This document shows, piece by piece, positions 1-7,553 of a stretch of DNA of 64,000 nt. The DNA is from Pseudobdellovibrionaceae bacterium (lineage in GTDB: Bacteria > Bdellovibrionota > Bdellovibrionia > Bdellovibrionales > Bdellovibrionaceae): NCBI GenBank assembly GCA_019637955.1, contig JAHBUS010000001.1, positions 62,001-126,000 on the forward strand, given 5' to 3'. The position numbers were made by a program, and so were the translations under genes. Each line of letters opens with the position of its first letter. Positions within the stretch are counted from its first letter, which is position 1. The notes under the pieces are model-generated. The model searched no databases. It saw nothing but the letters and a program-made list of their open reading frames with translations, and was not told where the DNA came from.

Positions 1-88
1 TGGTGAGTTTACAAAGATACCTCGGAGTCATGCTCGCAGCGAGCTGCCTTCAGATTTTGATGAGCGCGGCGGCGCTCTATATCTGGAG

Positions 89-964
89 ATGAAACGCGCA
101 AAGCAAACGAGCATTTTGGACTACTGCGAAAAGCACAAGATCAAAACCAAAACGGACGACAAAGGTCGAACCGTTTTGGCAGGCCGCGAGTTTGTTGTAC
201 TCGGCGAACGAGAATGGACCAACACGAAGAACTACACGAAGGGCAACATCATCGACTTCGTTTCGATCCACGACAACGTGTCGTTCTTGCGCGCAGTCGC
301 GAAGCTCAACAACAACCCTCGTCTGCTTCTTCTTGAGCAAATCACTGGCGAAATGCCGAAAGGCTTCAAAGCCTTTCATATTCCTAAGCCGCGAGCTGCG
401 GCGCCGGAGCGAAGCTCCAGGGCGCTTCGCAGCCTTCTCGAAAGTCGTTCTGTTCCCGAGCACGGAAGAAAAGCATTTGCGCTGGGGAAAAATGCCCATG
501 CGGGTGTGGACGGAAGCGTCTGGCTGATGAACGAGAAAGGCGATGCTGCGCTGGAGTTTCGCGACGAACCTGGGGCTGGTTGGCGTGCAAAACGCCACGG
601 CAACCCCGTGAGCGTTTTCCACGAGTCCACGAGCAAATCGAAAAAGCTCGCTGTATTCGCGAATCCTTTCGAGTTTGCGCTGTTTAAGGCGCAAACGAGA
701 GACCATTCGTTGATGAACGCGAATGTCCTCGTATTTTTCAGCGAGACCGACTCGGATCGAAGACTCAATGAGTTTCTGGCACTTCACACGCACGTTACGG
801 AGGTTCATCTGGCGCAATCCTCAAAGGGGGATCGCCGCGAACGAGATCGGCAGACGTTTCACGAAGTGAAGCGTCGCCTAGATCCGTTCAACATCGAGGT
901 CAAGCCGCTCCACCTGGGCGAACTCGGAAAGGAACGCGGGCGCGGACCTGACATAGAAATATAA
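89..964 (+). CDS. Primase/Toprim-like protein of a mobile element (possibly 5'-incomplete)
   Basis: The 291-residue product resembles the primase-like proteins (CHC2-type fold plus DUF3991/Toprim-like region) found beside relaxases in integrative elements. Seen: an N-terminal part with 'GNIIDFVSIHDNVSF', the 'IDFV...S...A...L' pattern of degenerate primase zinc domains but without the zinc cysteines, and a later 'LVFFSETDSDRRLNEF' that looks like the acidic Toprim strand. The start is uncertain. ATG 89 has GGAG directly against it, which is too close for a normal ribosome site, and the same frame stays open back to base 2 (reading GEFTKIPRSHARSELPSDFDER), so the gene may begin outside the window. 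Alternatively an upstream frame stops at TGA 90-92, overlapping this ATG by 4 bases as a coupled pair would. It lies upstream of a small basic protein, an excisionase and an integrase, so a role in element replication or transfer is inferred. Confidence 0.55.
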   Translation: MKRAKQTSILDYCEKHKIKTKTDDKGRTVLAGREFVVLGEREWTNTKNYTKGNIIDFVSIHDNVSFLRAVAKLNNNPRLLLLEQITGEMPKGFKAFHIPKPRAAAPERSSRALRSLLESRSVPEHGRKAFALGKNAHAGVDGSVWLMNEKGDAALEFRDEPGAGWRAKRHGNPVSVFHESTSKSKKLAVFANPFEFALFKAQTRDHSLMNANVLVFFSETDSDRRLNEFLALHTHVTEVHLAQSSKGDRRERDRQTFHEVKRRLDPFNIEVKPLHLGELGKERGRGPDIEI

Positions 965-978
965 GTAGAAAACGCCAT

Positions 979-993
979 CCGACCTCTGGTCGG
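979..993 (+). other. Short hairpin after the primase-like gene
   Basis: CCGACC, a three-base loop TCT, then GGTCGG form a perfect six-base-pair stem 15 bases after the stop codon, followed a few bases later by an A-rich stretch rather than a T tract. It could attenuate or protect the 3' end of the upstream message; it is not a convincing intrinsic terminator. Confidence 0.3.
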
Positions 994-1070
994 CGCGACA
1001 AAAAATAAATCAGACCTCTTCCTACCACCACAAAGGCGAGGAGGTTTTTCAGAAAAAGGAGGACCTTTTT

Positions 1071-1448
1071 ATGGAAAACCAAAACGCACAGAAATCTGCA
1101 AAGAAAGCTGCGACCGCTTCGAGTCTCCGGGTGAAACCCGAGACCAGAAAGCGGTTCTTGAACGAACTTGCGAAAGTGAACAAGAAATCCTACGGCCGCA
1201 AGGTGCGGGCCGATCAGCTCCTGTCGCTTTTGCTGACGTTCGTTCGTCCCGAACACATTCAGCAGTTGCAGCAAGGATCGCTCTCGAATTCGGATCGCTT
1301 AGAGATGCGATACCGCGAGCACGTCAAGAAATTCGGCCCCACTTCCAAAGACGAATTCTTGGGCCTTTTGCTGACCGAAAAAAGCAGCAAATCCGAATCC
1401 GAAAATGCAGCAGTTTCAGAGGGGAAATCGGAGCGTAGCGCACCTTAG
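1071..1448 (+). CDS. Small basic protein of the mobile element, possible DNA-binding accessory protein
   Basis: A 125-residue lysine- and arginine-rich protein with no signal peptide. The segment 'SLRVKPETRKRFLNELAK' followed by 'VRADQLLSLLLTFV' looks like a strand-helix-helix (ribbon-helix-helix-like) DNA-binding fold, as in relaxosome accessory proteins; this is a pattern judgement only. The C-terminal 25 residues are Ser/Glu/Lys-rich and probably disordered. The start is well supported: AAAGGAGG lies about nine bases before ATG 1071. The gene sits between a primase-like gene and an excisionase-like gene in the same direction, so a role in transfer, copy control or regulation of the element is inferred. 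An alternative is a transcriptional regulator of the integrase cassette. Confidence 0.6.
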   Translation: MENQNAQKSAKKAATASSLRVKPETRKRFLNELAKVNKKSYGRKVRADQLLSLLLTFVRPEHIQQLQQGSLSNSDRLEMRYREHVKKFGPTSKDEFLGLLLTEKSSKSESENAAVSEGKSERSAP

Positions 1449-1504
1449 CGCGCACGCAGATTTTTCCATTTTTCTTTGCAAATTTCACTCGGAGGAAATA
1501 GAGT

Positions 1505-1756
1505 ATGAAGTACGAAAAAAGTTTGTCGCCGAAGTCGGAAGACATCGGCGACAAACAAAAGTTCTTTGACAAGTTAATATGGCTAACAGTCAAGCAAGCC
1601 GCGATTTACCTTAGTCGCACAGAAAATGCGATCCGGCTCCTCATCCATAAAGGAACGCTTCAGCGTCACCGTTTGGATGGGAGAATCTATCTGAAACGCG
1701 CCGAAATCGACGCCCTCTTGGAAAAATCTATTCTGGGAGGTGCCTATGGCAGTTAG
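1505..1756 (+). CDS. Excisionase-family helix-turn-helix protein
   Basis: An 83-residue protein whose residues 26-75 form a MerR/excisionase-type winged helix-turn-helix: 'WLTVKQAAIYLSRTENAIR', then 'GTLQRHRLDGRIYLKRAEID'. This is the common HTH_17 pattern in which an A-x-x-L-x-x-S turn is followed by a 'G.IYL...EID' wing. Such proteins bend DNA at attachment sites and bias tyrosine recombinases towards excision, or repress the cassette. GGAGGAAA lies eight bases before ATG 1505. The stop codon overlaps the beginning of the integrase gene by 11 bases (1746-1756), so the two are almost certainly translated together. The tight coupling supports a recombination directionality factor, but a plain regulator cannot be excluded. 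Confidence 0.75.
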   Translation: MKYEKSLSPKSEDIGDKQKFFDKLIWLTVKQAAIYLSRTENAIRLLIHKGTLQRHRLDGRIYLKRAEIDALLEKSILGGAYGS

Positions 1757-2969
1757 AAAGAAGATAGACAGAAAGACAGGTCTCCCCAAGATCGACAAGG
1801 CCACCGGCCTTGAAGTCTGGGAGGCTTATTGGAACGCAAGAAGTAATCGGTTCGCACACATTCGCATTCAAAAAGTAAGCGATGAATGTGCAACCGAAGA
1901 AGAAGCTAAGAAGGCTGAAAAGCAAGTTATCAAGGCGGCTCTACAGGCTGTCGCGCTCAAGGAAGCACTTGGAACTTGCTGGAAGGCGATCATTAGCGCA
2001 TGGGAAGCTGAGTGCAAACGCGCCGACGGTGATTTCGTTAATCCCGTCACGGGCAAAAGAATGACTGAACAAACTGTGCGAGACACAGTGAGTACGCTCA
2101 AAAACTGGACGAAGCGTTGGCTCGATACGCCTGCGGGCGAATTGAACCGAAGCGACGGTAAGGCGGTCATCAAGGCCGCCGAAGACGCGGAACTGAGCAA
2201 GAGTCACTTGAACCGAATCAAAGGCTGCATCAACACGGTCTTTGAATACGGAGTTCAGGAAAGAGTCATCTTGGGAGCGAAAGAGAGTCCTGTTTTCGGG
2301 GTTCCGATTTCGATTCCCGATGAAGATAAGTTGCCCGAGATTTTAACGGTGGAAGAGGTTCAAAAACTGCTTTCATTGGCAAAACGGCACAATCACACTT
2401 GGTATCCGGTATGGGCATTGGCTTTAACGACGGGAATGCGATCCTCTGAGCTTTATGCTCTGAGGAAAACAAACGTCCTTCTGGGCGAGGGCCTGATTCG
2501 CGTGTGCGAATCATGGAACTGGCTCACGGGCGAGGCAAAGAGCACGAAGGCGAAGTATTGGAGAAATGCTCCGATCCCGCCCGCGCTGATGCCTCTGATC
2601 GAGTCGTTGATGAAGACGGAAGGCCCTTATCTCCTGCCTCGGATCTCCGAGTGGGAGCAAGGACTTCAGGCGATGGTGCTCCGCGGATTCTGCGAGCAGC
2701 ACGGCCTACCGTCGGTCAAGTTCCATACGCTTCGAGCGTGTTTTGCAACCCACTTACTCGCAAGTGGTGTTGAGGATGCGAAGGTCATGCGGATTGGCGG
2801 CTGGAGGGATTTTAAGACCTTCCAGATATATGTCCGCCTCTCTGGTGTTCGGGAAAAAGGCGTGTCCGACAAGTTCGGCGCGGTGATCCTCCCGCCCACT
2901 GAAGAATCCGCTGACCGAGGGATTGCCGAGCGCATCTCGGCAATCTATGAAACGACAAGTGCGGCATGA
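1746..2969 (+). CDS. Tyrosine recombinase (phage-type integrase)
   Basis: A 407-residue integrase that would catalyse site-specific insertion and excision of the element. The C-terminal catalytic domain shows all expected residues: Arg232 in 'TTGMRSSEL', a Lys near 268 in 'STKAKYWRNAP', His327 and Arg330 in 'FHTLRACFATHLL', Trp353 in 'IGGWRDFKT' (replacing the second His, as is common) and the nucleophile Tyr362 in 'FQIYVRLSG'. Residues about 80-180 look like the core-binding (SAM-like) domain and the first 60 a basic arm-binding part. I place the start at ATG 1746 because GGGAGG (1735-1740) lies five bases upstream; GTG 1740 in the same frame is less likely. The gene overlaps the excisionase gene and lies at the element's end, next to a repeat-rich non-coding stretch, as integrases usually do. 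Confidence 0.92.
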   Translation: MAVRKKIDRKTGLPKIDKATGLEVWEAYWNARSNRFAHIRIQKVSDECATEEEAKKAEKQVIKAALQAVALKEALGTCWKAIISAWEAECKRADGDFVNPVTGKRMTEQTVRDTVSTLKNWTKRWLDTPAGELNRSDGKAVIKAAEDAELSKSHLNRIKGCINTVFEYGVQERVILGAKESPVFGVPISIPDEDKLPEILTVEEVQKLLSLAKRHNHTWYPVWALALTTGMRSSELYALRKTNVLLGEGLIRVCESWNWLTGEAKSTKAKYWRNAPIPPALMPLIESLMKTEGPYLLPRISEWEQGLQAMVLRGFCEQHGLPSVKFHTLRACFATHLLASGVEDAKVMRIGGWRDFKTFQIYVRLSGVREKGVSDKFGAVILPPTEESADRGIAERISAIYETTSAA

Positions 2970-3009
2970 CGACACTGACTGTAATAGCCATTATTAGCGT
3001 AGAAATTGG

Positions 3010-3035
3010 CGGGCAAGCCTTGGGCTTGCCGCCCT
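3010..3035 (+). terminator. Hairpin after integrase gene (terminator-like, no T tract)
   Basis: GGCAAGCC (3014-3021) pairs perfectly with GGCTTGCC across a three-base loop, and an outer GGC/GCC extends the stem after a single bulged G. The stem is strong, but no run of T follows, so it may be a Rho-assisted end, a protective 3' structure, or a recombinase-related site rather than a classic intrinsic terminator. Confidence 0.4.
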
Positions 3036-3121
3036 TGAAGCCAAGCCTGGAAATATCCAGAAAGGTTTTCGAGTGGGCCGAGTCAAAAAAGACTTGGCTA
3101 GAAGTGGCTAACCGGAATACT

Positions 3122-3169
3122 GTAACCGAGTCTAATCAATCGGTTACGGTGGATACCGGCGAATCCACC
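3122..3169. repeat. Two adjacent inverted repeats near the element end
   Basis: GTAACCGA (3122-3129) is mirrored by TCGGTTAC (3140-3147), a perfect 8-base inverted repeat. It is immediately followed by GGTGGAT (3148-3154) mirrored by ATCCACC (3163-3169), a perfect 7-base inverted repeat. Tandem dyads next to an integrase gene suggest recombinase or excisionase binding sites; this is an inference. Confidence 0.45.
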
Positions 3170-3205
3170 AATTTCTTCCCACCGCACTGAGCCCTGCAGA
3201 CTTTT

Positions 3206-3904
3206 TTATTTTGAATGGCAGTAAGACCGAAGCGCGACGAATTTGCGGGCGTCTTCGACCAAAGATTCGTTGCTGGTATGAAGGTCCGACCAAAGGCGAT
3301 CCACTTCATCGGTGACGATGCGCGTGGCATTCAAAGGCGAACGTCCCGGCGACGAAAACGTGTTGGAATCACCGACATACGACAAAAGCGAAACCGCAAT
3401 CAAATCCGGGTACGAACGCGACCGCAGGCAGGACCAGGCTTGAACGTAATCGACCTTGGCGCTGTCGATGAGCTCCCCGGCCTGTTTTCGGGAGAGCTGC
3501 TCCATCTGTTCATTGCGAGCACGCAGAGTCGCGATTGCCTCCGAGTAAAATCGCAGACGCTGCGCGATCAGCGCGTGCACACGCTCACTCTTTTCGGAAC
3601 ACACTTCACCCAAATCCGAACCCGGAAGTTGGATCGCGGGCTGCGCGTTGTAAAGGGCTTGGATTTGCGCCACGTCGCCGCGGATTTGAAGGCCCAACTC
3701 GTTGATCGCATCCATGGCGGTGAGCAATGCCGTCGCATGTTTTTCGGGATTTTGCAGGCACGCGTGCGCGTTCTTGACGATCTCGGGCTGCAAGCGATCC
3801 TTCTGCATTTGCAAGTCCGCTTTGGCGAGGGCGGCGTCGAAGCCGAAACTGAGCGCGGGGATCGACGTTAAAACCAGGGACAAAACCAGCTTGGTGAACC
3901 TCAC
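3206..3904 (-). CDS. Exported protein of unknown function
   Basis: A 232-residue protein that I do not recognise. Residues 1-21 are a clear signal peptide ending in 'IPALSFGF'. The mature part is mostly helical, with long amphipathic stretches ('LIAQRLRFYSEAIATLRAR') and four cysteines spread along the chain, which fits a periplasmic protein. The start codon is GTG at 3904: GGAGG lies about seven bases upstream, and no ATG gives a signal peptide. It is transcribed towards the mobile element and its stop lies just beyond the element's repeat region. It is divergent from the glutathione transferase gene at 4058. No function can be assigned. Confidence 0.75.
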   Translation of the reverse strand: MRFTKLVLSLVLTSIPALSFGFDAALAKADLQMQKDRLQPEIVKNAHACLQNPEKHATALLTAMDAINELGLQIRGDVAQIQALYNAQPAIQLPGSDLGEVCSEKSERVHALIAQRLRFYSEAIATLRARNEQMEQLSRKQAGELIDSAKVDYVQAWSCLRSRSYPDLIAVSLLSYVGDSNTFSSPGRSPLNATRIVTDEVDRLWSDLHTSNESLVEDARKFVALRSYCHSK

Positions 3905-4005
3905 AAAAACCTCCGTGTGTGACGTGTCGGAGTTGTTTAGCAGAGCTCGTGCCAGGCCCGCCTTCGCGCTTAAAGGAACCCGCCAGCTTTAAAATGCTCA
4001 ACATT

Positions 4006-4034
4006 TTGACAAGGGCGCTTCTGGGGCGTCAAAT
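4006..4034 (+). promoter_or_regulatory. Sigma70-like promoter for the first glutathione transferase gene
   Basis: A perfect -35 box TTGACA (4006-4011), a 17-base spacer and a -10 box TCAAAT (4029-4034; four of six consensus bases) precede ATG 4058 by 23 bases. A purine-rich ribosome site (AAGAGGGGG) follows, so the leader would be short. Confidence 0.55.
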
Positions 4035-4057
4035 AGCTCCCAAGAGGGGGCCCCGCG

Positions 4058-4720
4058 ATGAAACTTTACGTCTTCAAATCACTTCCGCCGTTTTTGTGGG
4101 GCTACACCCGCGACCTGCGTGCCTTGTGGACGCTGGAGGAATGCGGTCTGCCTTACGAAACGATCGGCTTGGACTGCGGACCGCAGGGGCTCGCCGACAA
4201 CACCGAATTGGCCCGCGTGAACCCGTTCAAACAAATCCCGACCATTGACGACGACGGCTATATCCTCACCGAATCGGGCGCCGTGCTCTTTTATCTCGCC
4301 GAAAAATCCGGAAAACTGATTCCGCGCGATCTGCAAGGCCGGGCCCAGGTGTACCGCTGGGGCATCACTTCTCTGAGCAACATCGAGCCGTTCGCGCTTC
4401 CCGTGCTTTTTTCAGATCTGCAAGGCGACGCCAATCCCCACCTGAAAGCGCTCCGTCCGTGGAATGCCGGGATCGTCGAGAAGTTCTTAGATGTCATCGA
4501 CAAGCGTTTGCAGACGCAAAGCCACATCGTCGGTGATGAGTTCACCGTGGCGGACATCTTGTTCGTTTGCGTTTTGCGCGAACTGCGCAAGAACGAAATC
4601 CTTCCCAAGTTTCCGAACATCGTCAAATACCGGGCGCGCTGCGAGGAGCGCCCGGCGTTTCTTCGGGTGCTCGACGCCTACGAAGACCGGCTGGGCATCC
4701 CGCGCGGAAGCGCGCGCTGA
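4058..4720 (+). CDS. Glutathione S-transferase family protein
   Basis: A 220-residue cytosolic GST-fold protein. The N-terminal thioredoxin-like domain (about residues 1-80) has the family signature: 'ALWTLEECGLPYETI', the cis-proline in 'NPFKQIPTI' and 'LTESGAVLFYLAE', which contacts the gamma-glutamyl part of glutathione. The helical C-terminal domain has 'DEFTVADILFVCVLREL', with the N-capping box and hydrophobic staple region of GSTs. The substrate is not predictable; detoxification or glutathionylation chemistry is likely. The promoter and ribosome site upstream are good. It ends exactly where a second, related GST gene on the opposite strand ends, with no base between the two stop codons. 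Confidence 0.88.
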   Translation: MKLYVFKSLPPFLWGYTRDLRALWTLEECGLPYETIGLDCGPQGLADNTELARVNPFKQIPTIDDDGYILTESGAVLFYLAEKSGKLIPRDLQGRAQVYRWGITSLSNIEPFALPVLFSDLQGDANPHLKALRPWNAGIVEKFLDVIDKRLQTQSHIVGDEFTVADILFVCVLRELRKNEILPKFPNIVKYRARCEERPAFLRVLDAYEDRLGIPRGSAR

Positions 4721-5392
4721 TTACGCCTTGTTCTTTTGCGACTCGGTGAAAACGTCCAGTTGCGCGGCGAAAGCTCGGCGGTACGCGGGCCTGGCCTCGG
4801 CGCGTTTGATGTACGATCTTAAGTTTTCGTAAGGCTCCAGCAGATTGAAGGCGGCAGGCCTTCTGAGCACGGTCACCATCAAAAGATCACCCGCACTGAA
4901 CTCCCCATCGAGCCACTCACCGCCTCCGAGCTGAAGCGAGAGCTGCCGCAAACGTGCGTTCACGCGCGCATCCAAAATGGGGAGGCGCTCTTGGAAGTAA
5001 GGCTTGTCTTTTTCGAGCAAGAGAAAAGCCTCGCGCTCCACCGTTGGCTGTTCGATCGTGTTGAGCGCCGAAAACATCCAAGAAATCGCGCGCGCCCGGG
5101 CCTCGGCATTCGGCGGCAGAAGACCCGCGTGGTTCTCGGCGATGTGAAGCACGATCGCACCCGATTCAAAAAGAATGAGGTCGCCTTGATGATACGCCGG
5201 AATCTGATGAAAGGGTTGAAGCCGGGCGTAGCCCTGCGTCTTCATATCGTCGAACGAGACGAGCCTCACGTCGTACGCCTGCCCGACCTCCTCGAAGGCC
5301 CAGCGCACCCGCATGTCTCGGGCAAGCCCTCGGCCTCGATCGGGTGAATCTCGAAAAGCCGTGATCAACGGACGCGATGGGGACTGTGGCAT
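4721..5392 (-). CDS. Glutathione S-transferase family protein (second copy)
   Basis: A 223-residue GST-fold protein related to the neighbour on the other strand. Seen: 'VRWAFEEVGQAYDV', the cis-proline motif 'LQPFHQIPAY' and 'LFESGAIVLHIAE' in the thioredoxin-like domain, and 'GEFSAGDLLMVTVLR' in the helical domain. I use ATG 5392 because GGAGG lies six bases upstream; the frame is open ten codons further but without a ribosome site. The two GST genes are arranged tail to tail. Although similar in layout, their sequences have diverged well beyond a recent duplication. Cytosolic detoxification is the likely role; the substrate is unknown. Confidence 0.87.
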   Translation of the reverse strand: MPQSPSRPLITAFRDSPDRGRGLARDMRVRWAFEEVGQAYDVRLVSFDDMKTQGYARLQPFHQIPAYHQGDLILFESGAIVLHIAENHAGLLPPNAEARARAISWMFSALNTIEQPTVEREAFLLLEKDKPYFQERLPILDARVNARLRQLSLQLGGGEWLDGEFSAGDLLMVTVLRRPAAFNLLEPYENLRSYIKRAEARPAYRRAFAAQLDVFTESQKNKA

Positions 5393-5495
5393 CGTCAACC
5401 TCCACCGCGATGTTAGGGGCACAAGGCCGTTTTTGTCGAGTTAACTTCACAATTGCCGCCTTGATCCTCGCCGCCAAGCGCCCTAAAACCACCCC

Positions 5496-5927
5496 ATGAA
5501 ACTGGCCCTGACTCTGCTGATTCTGCTGTTGATCGCCAAACCCGCTTGGGCTCATGACAACTGTCTCCAATACGTGCAGTTGAACGACGAACTGGGTTGC
5601 TCCGACCAGGGCTACCTGATCAATTTTGGTTACCGGTACTGCCGCCGCTTCAAGGACACCACCCAACGCTTCAGCCCCGAGGGCCAAGCGTTTTTGGCGG
5701 ACGTGCGCACCTGCCTTCTCCACAGCCTCAGAACCGAACGCCGCGAGCTTCGCTGCGATTCCATCGAGGGCATTGCCATGGACCATCATATCGACTGCTA
5801 CGATCAAGCGGGATTCTGCTCGTTGAGCTCCCAGGACCGCTGGGCCCTGTTCACCGTGGTTTGGCGGGACCTCGTGAGCCCCCGAACCGTCCAGATGGCG
5901 GCCCGCCTGAACCAGGCCTGCCAGTAG
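5496..5927 (+). CDS. Small Cys-rich exported protein
   Basis: A 143-residue protein with a signal peptide (residues 1-19, 'LLLIAKPAWAHD'). The mature part contains nine cysteines, an arrangement that suggests several disulfide bonds in the periplasm or outside the cell. Conserved-looking features are 'YVQLNDELGCSDQGYLINFG' and 'CYDQAGFCSLSSQDRWALF'. I do not recognise the family with confidence. It is followed after 90 bases by another small exported protein and then a beta-helix protein in the same direction, so the three may form an envelope-related cluster. Confidence 0.78.
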   Translation: MKLALTLLILLLIAKPAWAHDNCLQYVQLNDELGCSDQGYLINFGYRYCRRFKDTTQRFSPEGQAFLADVRTCLLHSLRTERRELRCDSIEGIAMDHHIDCYDQAGFCSLSSQDRWALFTVVWRDLVSPRTVQMAARLNQACQ

Positions 5928-6017
5928 GCATCCAAAAAATCCATGGTCCGCTCGAAAACACGGCTCCTCTTTGTCGGGCGGCTGCTTTTTTTGGACGCTC
6001 GTGGTACAAACCATTCC

Positions 6018-6359
6018 ATGAAAAATCTCTTGGCCCTGCTCATCACCTTCTCGTCGGCGGCTGCGCTTTCGGCTCCCCGCTTTTACGACTGCAACAACTT
6101 CGAAGACGCCAAGGTCGGGATCGACCTGCACCGCGGGGCTGCGGCCTATCACAACCCCGACGGAACCACGATGCTTCGCTTGAAGCGCACCGATGTCCTG
6201 AGGACGTTCCCACCGCAAACGGTCCTGGTGTTTGAAGACAGCCACCAGGAACTCCGTCTGCGCTTTAATGTTTCGACCATGACCGCCTCGGTCACCGCCA
6301 ACGGACCTCAAGACATCTTGATGGATCTGGGCGAATCGAGCTGCCAAGAATCTCGCTAA
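6018..6359 (+). CDS. Small exported protein of unknown function
   Basis: A 113-residue protein beginning at ATG 6018, where a signal peptide starts ('LLALLITFSSAAALSAP'). The frame is open 25 codons further upstream, but that part would hide the signal peptide. The mature part has two cysteines ('FYDCNNFEDAK' near its beginning and 'GESSCQESR' at its end) that could bridge, and alternates like a small beta-sandwich ('TVLVFEDSHQELRLRFNVS'). No family is recognised. It lies between two other exported-protein genes on the same strand, 27 bases before the beta-helix gene. Confidence 0.7.
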   Translation: MKNLLALLITFSSAAALSAPRFYDCNNFEDAKVGIDLHRGAAAYHNPDGTTMLRLKRTDVLRTFPPQTVLVFEDSHQELRLRFNVSTMTASVTANGPQDILMDLGESSCQESR

Positions 6360-6386
6360 TCATTTCTCAGCCTAAAGAGGTCCAGG

Positions 6387-7469
6387 ATGAACCTTTACGC
6401 CCGTTGTGCTCTTCTCGCGCTCGCCCTCACCGGCGCTTCGGCCCACGCTTACGACGCCCGCTGCGGCCGGACCGTCCGTCAAAGCGTCACCCTCATGGGT
6501 GATTTGGACTGCGAGGGATTCACCGGCGCCGCAGTCGTCATGGAAGGGGACCACCTCACCTTCGACGGCAACGGTTTCAAAATCATCGGCCGCACGCTCA
6601 AGGGCGCGATCGTCGGGAGCGGCCGCAACATGACCATTAAAAACACGGTCATGGAAAACTACAAGGACGGCACGGCGATTTTCTTGACCGACGCCCCCGG
6701 ACTGCGCATCCAGAACAATTTCATCGAGAATAACCGCATCGGCATCACTCTTTATGCCGGCATGAAAGAGATGACGGACGTTCAAGTCACGAACAACGTG
6801 ATCACCAATTCGGGAGAATATGGCTTGATCTTGCGCCGCTACCGCTCCTACACGGTTCTGGATCCCCGCATTGAGGGCAACGATTTCTCAGGATCGAAAA
6901 GCGCGGCCATCGAAGCGGCCACCGAAGCGCTGTCGATCTCGGGATCGCAAAACAACATCTTCAATGATTGCCGTAACGGCATTGTCTTTTACGGAGGAAT
7001 GTTGGTGGTTGAAGGCTTAGATCTCAGCCAGAGCCGCATCCCGAGCACTCCTCTCACGGTGGCCGAAGCCCGCAACGTGCAGATCTTCAATTCAAATTTT
7101 TCATCCACGCCTGGCACCGTTCAGCCGCCCACCTTCCGCGGCACCACGACCGGCATTTCCTCCAGTGGCGTCGACAATCTCACAATTCAAAACACCGTGA
7201 TCTCCGGAAGAGAAATCGCGATCATCCTGACTCAGCACGGCCCTCAATCGGGAGCCGCCCGGATCGAAAACAATGTCTTCGCCGGCAACGTCGCGGGCCT
7301 CCACGTGCGCTCCGAAGACGGTACCAGCTGGGGTGTCTTGAAAGTCACCGGGAACGATCTGCGCGTGCGCGAAGCCCAACAGGCTCTTTGGTTTCTTCCC
7401 GGTGTGACCTACGCCGCCGGCTCGGACTTCTCGAACAACCTCTTGACGGGCGCCCCTCGCCTCCATTAG
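6387..7469 (+). CDS. Secreted right-handed beta-helix protein (NosD-like fold)
   Basis: A 360-residue protein with a signal peptide (residues 1-22). The mature part consists of repeated short strands of the parallel beta-helix type, rich in N-N-x-[IVF] and G-I turns: 'LRIQNNFIENNRIGITLY', 'VQVTNNVITNSGEYGLIL', 'ARIENNVFAGNVAGLHV'. Such folds are used by polysaccharide-binding or -cleaving proteins and by the copper-site maturation protein NosD. I see no catalytic motif that would choose between them. AAAGAGG precedes ATG 6387 by about eight bases. There is no nos or polysaccharide-lyase neighbour, so binding or degradation of an extracellular carbohydrate is only a suggestion. Confidence 0.8.
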   Translation: MNLYARCALLALALTGASAHAYDARCGRTVRQSVTLMGDLDCEGFTGAAVVMEGDHLTFDGNGFKIIGRTLKGAIVGSGRNMTIKNTVMENYKDGTAIFLTDAPGLRIQNNFIENNRIGITLYAGMKEMTDVQVTNNVITNSGEYGLILRRYRSYTVLDPRIEGNDFSGSKSAAIEAATEALSISGSQNNIFNDCRNGIVFYGGMLVVEGLDLSQSRIPSTPLTVAEARNVQIFNSNFSSTPGTVQPPTFRGTTTGISSSGVDNLTIQNTVISGREIAIILTQHGPQSGAARIENNVFAGNVAGLHVRSEDGTSWGVLKVTGNDLRVREAQQALWFLPGVTYAAGSDFSNNLLTGAPRLH

Positions 7470-7553
7470 CTTGCGGCGCATGGACGACGACCCTGACGGG
7501 GCCAATTCACATTTTTCTCTCTTCTTAAATCACGACTCACACAGGACCAATCC

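Larger units (their letters stand above)
2970..3205. other. Non-coding end of the mobile element, candidate attachment region
   Basis: No convincing gene is present between the integrase stop and the end of the next gene on the other strand; one 74-codon frame here lacks a ribosome site and a protein-like composition. The stretch holds one bulged hairpin (3010-3035), a direct repeat TGGCTA (3095-3100 and 3105-3110) and two inverted repeats (3122-3147 and 3148-3169). Position directly behind an integrase and the change to higher G+C afterwards suggest arm sites and the crossover site of the element. The partner site lies outside this window, so the exact boundary cannot be drawn. Confidence 0.5.

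Noticed and set aside
2966-3190. A 74-codon frame after the integrase
   Set aside because: There is no ribosome site, the composition is not protein-like and it runs through several inverted repeats, which better explain the region.
1-3200. Prophage remnant
   Set aside because: Integrase and excisionase could be phage genes, but no capsid, tail or lysis gene is present, and the primase-like and small basic proteins fit an integrative mobilisable element better. The left part is not visible, so this is not final.
5166-6347. A 393-codon frame on the minus strand
   Set aside because: It covers part of the second GST and the two small exported proteins on the plus strand. Those have signal peptides or recognised folds; this frame has none.
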